Assembly (NCBI GenBank): GCA_964352855.1
Contig: CAYGTR010000013.1
Coordinates: 1 to 64,000, forward strand
DNA: 64,000 nt
Direction of reading: 5' to 3'
Origin: Litorimonas sp964352855
Lineage (GTDB): Bacteria; Pseudomonadota; Alphaproteobacteria; Caulobacterales; Maricaulaceae
Shown here in pieces: positions 25,336 through 32,491 of the stretch. Numbering within the stretch: the first letter of the stretch is position 1; every line of letters begins with the position of its first letter. Under the pieces are notes generated by a model that was given only the letters and a program-made list of their open reading frames with translations, was not told the DNA's origin and made no database searches. The translations under genes were made by a program, and so were the position numbers.

Positions 25336-26580
25336 TTAGAAGCTGACACGTCCGCGTAATTTAACCGGGACACTCCAACGGTCATCAGACTCAGAAACTG
25401 TATCCATGCTGTTGCGCCACCGGATACCGGACTCGACGCCAATCGCGGCGCGTGAACCGACGGCTATTTCCGCACCTAGGACAGCTGAAGCTGTTGGATT
25501 CCAACCCGCTTCGACATATTCAAAGGGAGCTGCATCATAAGCAACGCCATCTGAGCTATACGTGCGGTTGACCGAAACACTATTATTGTGAGTGAAACCA
25601 GCCGTTGCACCTACATAAGGACGGAGTTTTGGACTTTGACCGACATATTGACGGACACCGCCTTCGATTGTGAAGAGGTCAAGATCAGAAAATTCTGCAT
25701 CAATATCTTCAAGTGCACCGCGCGCATCAACAGATTGATACGCTTCTGCGACCTGACCATTGGCTGTGGCATAACCGACTGTACCAAGAAGTGTTGTATT
25801 GCGTGACACATCATAACCCAGTGAACCGCCAATTGATTTCATCTGGCCAAAAGCATCACTATAACTAATGCCGTCTGATCCGCCTGTGTTGACGGTTGTG
25901 CTGCCTAAAGCGAGGCCGGGATCTTTGGCTGTAAAGATGTCACCGCCAATATCAAATTCAGTTCCTCCGTCAAGCTCAGCACCAAAGGGAAGTGCTGCAC
26001 TTAAGCCTCTCATTTGTGGGCCACAACAGCCTTGAGCCGGCACACCATAAGGCTGCGGCACATATATGGGTGAGCCTTGTACGTTTTGGACATAAGCGCC
26101 GTTGACATATTGACCATTAGATAATTGCGTTCCGACAACATTTTGACCGTAGACGCCACCCTGCCCGACAGCGTTTCCGCCGCCAACAGCTGCACCATAG
26201 GGTGCAGACGCACCCAACATCGTTGATCCGTAACCCTGTTGACCATATCCGACTTGTTGGCCGTAACCTGCCTGGGTCTGTCCAAACTGACCATAACTCG
26301 CTTGTTGTCCGTAGCCTTGTTGCGTAAATCCTTGCTGATTGAAGCCTGCTTGATTAAATCCAGCACCATATCCCGCATTCGCCACATTATAAGCACCGCT
26401 AACAGCACAAGCGCCTTGTGAGGCGTAACTGTTTTGGTAGCCATAGCCTTGCGAATTTGGGGCGCAGTTCACGTCATAGGCACCGCCTGTTTGACCATAC
26501 TGAGGATGATGTCCGCCTGACCCGAGCCAAGAGCAACCTGATAATAATACCGCTGATAAAGCGCAAACTGCGAGCCGCAT
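25336..26580 (-). CDS. Outer-membrane beta-barrel lipoprotein with Gly/Tyr/Gln repeats, paralog 2
   Basis: A 414-residue lipoprotein (signal ends LLSGC, Cys16) with a low-complexity segment at about residues 70-118 made of G-Y/F-x-Q-Q-type units (for example GYGQQ and FNQQG repeated). The C-terminal part resembles a barrel: SIGGSLGYDVSRNTTLLGTVGY, VRQYVGQSPKLRPYVGATAGFTHNNS, AVLGAEIAVGSRAAIGVESGIRW, ending LRGRVSF. A perfect GGAGG ribosome site sits 5 nt before the ATG 26580; an ATG four codons upstream is ignored. The repeats may form an extended flexible linker. Function unknown. Confidence 0.78.
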   Translation of the reverse strand: MRLAVCALSAVLLSGCSWLGSGGHHPQYGQTGGAYDVNCAPNSQGYGYQNSYASQGACAVSGAYNVANAGYGAGFNQAGFNQQGFTQQGYGQQASYGQFGQTQAGYGQQVGYGQQGYGSTMLGASAPYGAAVGGGNAVGQGGVYGQNVVGTQLSNGQYVNGAYVQNVQGSPIYVPQPYGVPAQGCCGPQMRGLSAALPFGAELDGGTEFDIGGDIFTAKDPGLALGSTTVNTGGSDGISYSDAFGQMKSIGGSLGYDVSRNTTLLGTVGYATANGQVAEAYQSVDARGALEDIDAEFSDLDLFTIEGGVRQYVGQSPKLRPYVGATAGFTHNNSVSVNRTYSSDGVAYDAAPFEYVEAGWNPTASAVLGAEIAVGSRAAIGVESGIRWRNSMDTVSESDDRWSVPVKLRGRVSF

Positions 26581-26680
26581 GTCGGCCTCCAATCTCTCAG
26601 TTAATGTTTATTCTGACCCAATTTAAAACACGTTATGCTTAAGAAAGCGTTTTCAAATCGGAAACAAAACCTTAATTTAT

Positions 26681-26702
26681 CAATTAATTACGTGGTTAAT
26701 TG
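26681..26702. repeat. Small inverted repeat upstream of paralog 2
   Basis: CAATTAA (26681-26687) and TTAATTG (26696-26702) are mirror arms around 8 bases, in the gap between paralogs 2 and 3. It resembles a TTAA-based CtrA site but the spacer is 8, not 7, so it is listed as a repeat only. Confidence 0.5.
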
Positions 26703-26721
26703 ATGGGTGAATACATAGCTG

Positions 26722-28077
26722 CTAGAAATTATAGCTGCCGCGAATTGTGAACGGAATGGCGATGTTGGTATCGCCTTTTTGATCATTGAGGTAATTACGA
26801 GCGCCTTCGATGCGGACACCCGTTTCAACGGCGATTCCCGTCCGCGGCGTCACTTGCCATTCAGCACCCACATTTAACTGACCGGAGGGAACCCATTGGC
26901 TGTCATAGAGTGCAACTTGGGTTTCATTGCCGTCAATATTATAAAATTGTGAATCTTCTCCATCAGGATCATTAAATGCCTGTTCATAGAATCTTTGGGT
27001 CTGATCGGTTGTGTAGGAAACAGAGTTATAATGTGAAGCGCCAACTGCGGCCCCCACAAAGGGTGTTACGGTATTAAGGCCCGTAGATTTATTCCACGAA
27101 TTGAAATAGTGACGTGCACCAATTTCAAGGTCATATCGGCGCATATCTGAGAAATCAGCTGTGAACCTTGCAATCTCCTCATCAGGAATGAAACTGATAT
27201 TTCTCAATGGAGGCGTAGCTGTAGGCGCTCCTGTCGCTGCATCGAGTTCTTCGACATCTTCAATTCTGTATAGCGTTGCATTAACACTACTGACTGTTCC
27301 TGACTTACCTTCAGAAGCTGAGTAACCCGCGTTGAAAAAGACGGTGTTCTTTTTAGATAAAATATATTCTCCGCCTATCGCAACTCTTGTCGGTGTAGAC
27401 CAAGCATCGTCCAGAGAGATTGTAGGCTCAGTCGCGCGATCAAATAATGCACCACTTGGGGCCCCATCAAAACGATCACGAGCACCCGCCGTATGAAGAG
27501 TTGACGTCCGTGTTATGACGCCGCTCGTAGTTTGCTGCTCAACAGTTCCTTCGTCAAAATCTGTTGGGATATAGCCTAGAGATGGGCTTGTAGGTAGACC
27601 TGTCGCCAAATCAGTCGGAAAAGTTGCGTAATCCAAAACATCGCCACTAAAGCTTTTCTCTGCCCCAAGGCTCAATGAGCCGCGGAATTTTGGCTTACGA
27701 AGTTGCGGTACATTTCTTTGATGATTGGCGCCTTGTTGATGGGCTTGCCCGGCATGAGAGCCGTAATTCGCTGTTGCAAAATTGGGTTGACCGAATTGCG
27801 GTTGCTGCGGAAACCCGTTGGTAGCCCCAAAATTATTTGTCGCTATAGTCACTGATGCAGGATCACAGCCTTGTGGAATCGGTTGTTGAGGCGAAAAGAT
27901 CTGGCAAGGATCGGCTTGACGCTGTTGCCCCTGCATATGTGGTGCGCGTTGCTGATGGCCGTAATTGCCGTAGCTAGCTTGTTTATTATATCCCTGTTGC
28001 GATACACCCGTAAGACCGCCTAACCAAGAGCACCCTGACAGAGCAATCGCAGATACCGCACATAAAACAAGACGCAT
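26722..28077 (-). CDS. Outer-membrane beta-barrel lipoprotein, paralog 3
   Basis: A 451-residue lipoprotein with signal MRLVLCAVSAIALSGC and SWLGG following, then a Gln/His/Tyr-rich region (about 30-110: QQGYNKQASYGNYGHQQ, PQQPQFGQPN) and a long barrel-like domain (KFRGSLSLGAEKSF, RVAIGGEYILSKKNTVFFNAGYSASEG, YDLEIGARHYFNSW, VTPFVGAAVGASHYNSV) ending IRGSYNF. GAGGGG lies before ATG 28077; the longer frame uses an upstream TTG. It is the largest of three tandem paralogs. A CtrA half-site (28131-28138) lies 54 nt upstream of the start. Confidence 0.78.
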   Translation of the reverse strand: MRLVLCAVSAIALSGCSWLGGLTGVSQQGYNKQASYGNYGHQQRAPHMQGQQRQADPCQIFSPQQPIPQGCDPASVTIATNNFGATNGFPQQPQFGQPNFATANYGSHAGQAHQQGANHQRNVPQLRKPKFRGSLSLGAEKSFSGDVLDYATFPTDLATGLPTSPSLGYIPTDFDEGTVEQQTTSGVITRTSTLHTAGARDRFDGAPSGALFDRATEPTISLDDAWSTPTRVAIGGEYILSKKNTVFFNAGYSASEGKSGTVSSVNATLYRIEDVEELDAATGAPTATPPLRNISFIPDEEIARFTADFSDMRRYDLEIGARHYFNSWNKSTGLNTVTPFVGAAVGASHYNSVSYTTDQTQRFYEQAFNDPDGEDSQFYNIDGNETQVALYDSQWVPSGQLNVGAEWQVTPRTGIAVETGVRIEGARNYLNDQKGDTNIAIPFTIRGSYNF

Positions 28078-28130
28078 AAAACATCCCCTCAAATACCAAC
28101 CCTCCGCCTAAAATTGACGGATTCATAACT

Positions 28131-28138
28131 ATGGTTAA
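28131..28138 (-). promoter_or_regulatory. CtrA half-site (TTAACCAT on the minus strand)
   Basis: ATGGTTAA on the plus strand, 54 nt upstream of paralog 3, is the reverse complement of TTAACCAT, a CtrA half-motif known from Caulobacter. An 8-mer can occur by chance, so support is limited to motif and location. Confidence 0.35.
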
Positions 28139-28208
28139 TGAGAGAAATGCCCTGTTTTGCTTAACAAGCCGTTTAAACAACGCGTTTTTTTGATTTTATT
28201 TTAACCGC

Positions 28209-28559
28209 TTATGATAAGAGTTTATTAATATTTTCAGGAGGACGGCCCAAAACAGCCTTACCATTACGCACAACAATCGGCCTTTCCATAAGTTTGGGAT
28301 GTGCCACCATCGCGTCAATGAGCGCCTCCGCTCGGGTTTCGTCTTTGAGACTCATATCTTTATAAATCGCCTCGCCCTGTCTCATGAGCTGCCTTGGGTC
28401 TTCAAACCCCAATTGATTTAAAATTTGTCTGACATCCTCCTTCTTGAGAGGCGTCTCCAAGTAACGCACGATGTTTGGTTGAACGCCCGACGCCTCAAGG
28501 ATCGCTAATGTTTGACGTGACTTTGAACATCGGGGGTTATGATAAATTGTAACATTCAT
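28209..28559 (-). CDS. arsC: Arsenate reductase (ArsC, glutaredoxin type)
   Basis: The 116-residue protein has the catalytic segment YHNPRCSKSRQTL with the active Cys at residue 10, and NGKAVLGRPPENI at the end, fitting the ArsC/Spx-like family that reduces arsenate with glutathione and glutaredoxin. RYLETPLKKED matches the central block. AAGGTG precedes ATG 28559; an ATG six codons upstream is disregarded. No arsB or arsR lies near, so a general redox role (YffB-like) cannot be excluded. Confidence 0.9.
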   Translation of the reverse strand: MNVTIYHNPRCSKSRQTLAILEASGVQPNIVRYLETPLKKEDVRQILNQLGFEDPRQLMRQGEAIYKDMSLKDETRAEALIDAMVAHPKLMERPIVVRNGKAVLGRPPENINKLLS

Positions 28560-28638
28560 GATTATCACCTTATGCAAATATGCGTGTTGATTTCAAAGAG
28601 CCATAGCGCCAAGACACCCTCATGGACAAGAGAGCTTC

Positions 28639-29460
28639 ATGAAAACGGTTTTAGTCATATCCTCATTTGTCGCCGCCAGCCGCGTCGGCGCAACAGCCAG
28701 TGCCTTTTGTCTCAGGCGATTGGGCATTGAAGCCGTTATATTGCCCACAACACTTTTAGGGCGACATCCAGGCTGGGGTGCACCTGGCGGTGGGTCAACA
28801 GATGTTGAGACGTTAAATGTTATGTGGGACGCCATTCGTGCGCAAAACATTCACTTTGATGGTGTTCTTTCAGGCTATATGGGTCATGAGGACCATGTCC
28901 TCCTTTGCGAGCGTATTATTAAAAACATAAAAACCGCAAACCCGTCATGCCATATATTGGTTGATCCGGTCATGGGGGATAATGGCTCCCTTTATATACC
29001 GAAGGATAGAGCGGACGCCATCTCGACGTACCTCGTACCGCTTGCTGATACGCTTACGCCAAATTTATGGGAGCTCTCTTATCTGGCAAAAAAAGATCTG
29101 ACGGATGTGGACACGCTTTTGAAGGAAGCCCGCACGTTAACACCGCAAGCCTTAATTACCTCCGTGCCTGATGGGGGGAATATTGGGGCTGTCCTCGTGA
29201 CCCCGGATAAAATGTCTCAAGTGTCGCATAAACGCTATGAGAGTGTGCCACATGGCGGCGGAGACTCGCTCGCGGCGACATTCTTGGCACACACACTTTC
29301 AGGCTTGTCCTCTCAAGATGCGATGGAACGATCTGTGGCATCCATCTTTAACATTATGTCAGCTGCGAATAAATTTGATCTCGGAGAATTACCCCTTGTG
29401 AGAGAACAACAAGCGCTCATAAATGCAAAGCCTCTTAAAAGTCGGAAAATAGAATTATGA
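28639..29460 (+). CDS. Pyridoxal kinase-like protein (PfkB/ribokinase superfamily)
   Basis: The 273-residue protein resembles PdxY/PdxK: SSFVAASRVGATASAFCLRRLGIEA at the start, the LPTTLLGRHPGWG segment, GVLSGYMGHEDHV, ILVDPVMGDNGSLY, LTPNLWEL and the phosphate-binding, base-containing motif HGGGDSLAATFLAHTL near residue 208 (usually GTGD). Family members phosphorylate pyridoxal in the B6 salvage pathway; the substrate here is inferred. The gene starts a four-gene same-strand cluster and overlaps the serine hydrolase gene by 4 bp (ATGA). Confidence 0.85.
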   Translation: MKTVLVISSFVAASRVGATASAFCLRRLGIEAVILPTTLLGRHPGWGAPGGGSTDVETLNVMWDAIRAQNIHFDGVLSGYMGHEDHVLLCERIIKNIKTANPSCHILVDPVMGDNGSLYIPKDRADAISTYLVPLADTLTPNLWELSYLAKKDLTDVDTLLKEARTLTPQALITSVPDGGNIGAVLVTPDKMSQVSHKRYESVPHGGGDSLAATFLAHTLSGLSSQDAMERSVASIFNIMSAANKFDLGELPLVREQQALINAKPLKSRKIEL

Positions 29461-30599
29461 GTAAAACACCTTTCGATATCTTTGCAACGAACGGCTTGGA
29501 TCCTGTTGTTGACGCTTTCAAAGCCAATTTTACGGAGAGTGATGAGCTTGGCGCGCAATTTTGTCTGATGAGAGACGGTGACATCTTGCTAGACTTGAAA
29601 GGCGGTTGGGCCGACCGAACAAAAGAAACCCCTGTAAATGATAGGACACTTTTTGGTGTCTATTCCTCAGGCAAGGCTATGGCCGCTTTGGTGATTGCAC
29701 ATCTCGTTGAGGAAGATCGTCTCGGCTATGACCAAATCGTCACGACATTGTGGTCAGACTTTGGACAACACGGCAAAGATAAGCTCACTGTCGCACAGCT
29801 TCTCTCTCATCAAGCGGGCCTATCAGGTATTACAGATCCTAATTGGACAGCGGAAGCATGGTTTGATTGGGATAAAACAATCGCCGCCTTAGCTACCCAA
29901 AAACCTCTATATGAACCCGGTAAGGTGAGTGGTTATCACCCTTTGACCTTTGGTTATCTCGCAGGCGAATTGGTGCGTTTAGCCGATAAAGACGGTCGCA
30001 CATTAGGCACAATTCTCAGAGAAGATTTATCGCAACCCTTTAATGCTGATGTTTGGATCGGATTGCCTGAAAGCGAACATGCACGCAGTGCCGCAATGGT
30101 GAAACCAAAAACGATGGCTGACCTCGGTGAAATCAATGCGGCCAGTCGCGCCGCTTTTCTGATGCCTTGGTCATCGACAGGCGGCATGAGCGTCAAGGCT
30201 TGGCGCGAAGCAGAATTTGCCGGATCGAATTGTCACGCGACCGCTAAAGGGCTTGCGACGCTCATGCAAGTCGCAGCCAGTGGTCGCTGCGGAGAAAGCC
30301 CTGTTTTGAGCGAAGATACACTTGCCGCTTTTAGCAAGCCGCGTATCTCGGGACAGGACTTGGTCTTGCCATTTGACATCACCTTTGCTGCAGGTTTGAT
30401 GGTCAATCTCCCCAACTTTTTCTATGGCACCACGCCGACAACATTAGGGCATAGTGGCTGGGGCGGATCTTGTGTCTTTGCTGATCCAGTCACAAGGCTT
30501 CACGGCGCATATGTCATGAACCGGCAGCACGGCACTCTTTTGGGTGATATGCGCCCACGCAAAATCATTGATGCCGCTTATCAAGCGTTAGGAATTTAA
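29457..30599 (+). CDS. Serine hydrolase, beta-lactamase class C/EstB-like
   Basis: A 380-residue protein of the serine beta-lactamase-like family. The nucleophile motif is SSGK (Ser70, Lys73), preceded by LFGVY; the middle part has the YHPLTFGYLAGELV Tyr motif and the C-terminal HSGWGGS segment replaces the KTG element. No signal peptide is seen, so it likely acts in the cytoplasm as an esterase or peptidase rather than as a beta-lactamase. It overlaps the kinase-like gene and is followed 1 nt later by a thioesterase, so they are probably translated together. The physiological substrate is unknown. Confidence 0.87.
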   Translation: MSKTPFDIFATNGLDPVVDAFKANFTESDELGAQFCLMRDGDILLDLKGGWADRTKETPVNDRTLFGVYSSGKAMAALVIAHLVEEDRLGYDQIVTTLWSDFGQHGKDKLTVAQLLSHQAGLSGITDPNWTAEAWFDWDKTIAALATQKPLYEPGKVSGYHPLTFGYLAGELVRLADKDGRTLGTILREDLSQPFNADVWIGLPESEHARSAAMVKPKTMADLGEINAASRAAFLMPWSSTGGMSVKAWREAEFAGSNCHATAKGLATLMQVAASGRCGESPVLSEDTLAAFSKPRISGQDLVLPFDITFAAGLMVNLPNFFYGTTPTTLGHSGWGGSCVFADPVTRLHGAYVMNRQHGTLLGDMRPRKIIDAAYQALGI

Positions 30600-30600
30600 T

Positions 30601-31059
30601 ATGGCAGATAAAATTCTTGAACGTCTTTGGGAAATGGGCCCCACTTTTATTTCCGGCACACCACATGCGCAAAAGCTCGGTATGAAGTTTGTCGCTGTGG
30701 ACAAAGGCCGCGCCACAATGTCACTCCCATATAATAAGGCTTTGATTGGCGATAAAGACACCGGTGTTATTCATGGCGGTGCCGTCACGACACTGTTGGA
30801 TCAAGCTTCAGGTTTAGCGGCTTTAGCAGGTTTTGAGACCTTAGGGGCAACGGCAACGCTCTCACTCCGTATTGATTATATGCGGGCGGCAACACCGGAG
30901 AAAACCATTATCGCCCAGGCGCATTGTTATAAAGCGACCAAACATGTCGCCTTTATTCGGGCTGTTGCCCATGACGGAGATGAAAATGACCCCGTCGCGA
31001 CAGCGCAAGCCTGTTTCATGGCGACAGGCCCGCGTCTTTCGGCGGAGGAAATAAAATGA
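30601..31059 (+). CDS. PaaI-type hotdog thioesterase 1
   Basis: A 152-residue hotdog-fold protein with the family blocks GVIHGGAVTTLLDQASGLAAL (catalytic region, HGG) and TLSLRIDYMRAATPEK. Such enzymes hydrolyse acyl-CoA to the acid and CoA. It lies 1 nt after the serine hydrolase and overlaps the next thioesterase by 4 bp. Acyl-chain specificity is not readable from sequence. Confidence 0.88.
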   Translation: MADKILERLWEMGPTFISGTPHAQKLGMKFVAVDKGRATMSLPYNKALIGDKDTGVIHGGAVTTLLDQASGLAALAGFETLGATATLSLRIDYMRAATPEKTIIAQAHCYKATKHVAFIRAVAHDGDENDPVATAQACFMATGPRLSAEEIK

Positions 31060-31481
31060 CGGTCATTGATCCCGGAAAAACACATCCGGATGTCAGAGCT
31101 TTATTAGAAGAGATTCCCTACGCCGAAACGCTGGGCGTGAAGCCTTTTTTTATGGGGGAAGAATTCACGCTCATCCTGCCTTTTGATCAAAGCAATATCG
31201 GGAACCCTACTCTTCCCGCCTTACATGGCGGCGGTGTCGGTGGGTTTATGGAAGTCTGTGCCATTGCACAGCTGATAATGAATAATCCCGGTGATAAATA
31301 TCCGAAACCGATCGGCATTAATATTGATTATCTTCGCCGAGGAAAACCTGTTGAGACTTATGCCCGCGCCCAAATCTTCAAACAAGGGAGTCGCGTTGCC
31401 AATGTCCGGGTACGCGCTTGGCAAGAAAACTTTGACGCCCCCATCGCGACGTTACACGGACACTTCTTAATGTCTCAGTAG
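31056..31481 (+). CDS. PaaI-type hotdog thioesterase 2
   Basis: A 141-residue paralog of the gene before it, again with the hotdog core: FDQSNIGNPTLPALHGGGVGGFMEVCAIAQL and PIGINIDYLRRGKPVETYARAQI. The HGGG here has an extra glycine in place of HGG. It ends the four-gene cluster and is followed by an inverted repeat (31487-31534) and the convergent LuxR solo. Two adjacent hotdog genes of this type may form a heteromer or act on different acyl groups (inference). Confidence 0.86.
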   Translation: MTVIDPGKTHPDVRALLEEIPYAETLGVKPFFMGEEFTLILPFDQSNIGNPTLPALHGGGVGGFMEVCAIAQLIMNNPGDKYPKPIGINIDYLRRGKPVETYARAQIFKQGSRVANVRVRAWQENFDAPIATLHGHFLMSQ

Positions 31482-31486
31482 TCAAA

Positions 31487-31534
31487 CAGCCTGAGCCTTA
31501 GGTTTATGTGTGGGGGCTCCCAAGGCTCAGGCTG
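31487..31534. repeat. 13-bp inverted repeat between thioesterase and LuxR solo
   Basis: CAGCCTGAGCCTT (31487-31499) pairs perfectly with AAGGCTCAGGCTG (31522-31534) around a 22-nt loop. It lies between two convergent genes. No T-run follows in either direction, so it could be an atypical terminator or a protein-binding site. Confidence 0.65.
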
Positions 31535-31575
31535 ACAGACATAGAGGCCTTACTCTATATCAATGTTGATGTTGA

Positions 31576-32307
31576 TTAAGGCACAACGCCCAAAGCTAAG
31601 CCGCGAATGGCCGTAGAGACGCGATCCCCTGTACCAAGCTTCAAAAAAAGCTGCCGAAGATAGCCATTGACGGTATGAACGGAAATACCCAAGAGTTCTG
31701 CGATCGCAGAATTAGAATACCCCCTGACAAGAGCTTCCAGAATCTCTCTTTCCCGTGGTGTCAGTTTCACCGAACCGGGATCATTTGTATTCAAAGCTTT
31801 ACAAATAGCGAGATGCCCTTGCTGGCAAGCTGTTTGAAGTCGCGTGACCTCATTGTCCTGAATCTCCATATTCGCATCGTTAAATTTGAAAAAGACAACA
31901 CCATTTTGGCCTCTGGGGCCATAGACAGGCACTGCCAAACCTTCGCCGCTAAAACGCTGCGATAGGACCTCAATAAATTTCTTGTTTCTCCGCGTAAGGC
32001 CTTGAGTTTTGACGATATCCGACCAAAGCACGCCTTTTCCTTTTGACAAGGGTTCACTGATAAATGGGTTATGTCGGTAACATCCACTTTGTCGGTAGAG
32101 AATATCATCTTGCTCCGTAAAATCTTTAAACGTCAAGAATGAGACCCCCGGCTTATCGGACATGCCGATGGGCGGCAGGCAATGATAGCCAATTATTTCG
32201 AAGTCTTTCCCCTCAGCCGCTGTCAAAACCGCATTAACGATACCCTTAACGCTGTCGGAGTTATTGAATATTTTGACGGCTTTATTAACGTCAATATTTA
32301 AACCCAT
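31576..32307 (-). CDS. LuxR-type regulator (autoinducer-binding-like domain plus HTH), solo
   Basis: A 243-residue LuxR-type transcription regulator. The N-terminal half has the autoinducer-binding-like pattern YRQSGCYRHNPFI ... VLWSDI ... GLAVPVYGPRGQNGVVFF. The C-terminal half is the GerE/LuxR HTH: LTPREREILEALVRGYSNSAIAELLGISVHTVNGYLRQLFLKL. GGGAGG sits well before the ATG. No luxI-type synthase is in the window, so it is a solo that could detect a foreign or non-homoserine-lactone signal. It is divergent from the HTH/hydrolase fusion, with 184 bp between the starts. Confidence 0.88.
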   Translation of the reverse strand: MGLNIDVNKAVKIFNNSDSVKGIVNAVLTAAEGKDFEIIGYHCLPPIGMSDKPGVSFLTFKDFTEQDDILYRQSGCYRHNPFISEPLSKGKGVLWSDIVKTQGLTRRNKKFIEVLSQRFSGEGLAVPVYGPRGQNGVVFFKFNDANMEIQDNEVTRLQTACQQGHLAICKALNTNDPGSVKLTPREREILEALVRGYSNSAIAELLGISVHTVNGYLRQLFLKLGTGDRVSTAIRGLALGVVP

Positions 32308-32491
32308 GGTGCCCCTCCCGAAGAAACTAACTTAAGGATGTCCATTTATTAGTGAAGGAAGACTTTAATGAAATACTCAAATTTGATGAGATCTGTATTA
32401 TTGTCTATTCTAGGTAGAAAATTAGCTATGAAATTTAACTACAAAACCTGATATATAATGACGTTCTTTTAAGATGCGTTAAAATAAGAAT

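Noticed and set aside
26230..26380. Repeat array in the DNA as a non-coding tandem repeat
   Set aside because: It lies within the open reading frame of barrel paralog 2 and encodes the Gly/Tyr/Gln repeats.
26681..26702. A possible CtrA box between barrel paralogs
   Set aside because: The two TTAA elements are 8 bases apart rather than 7.
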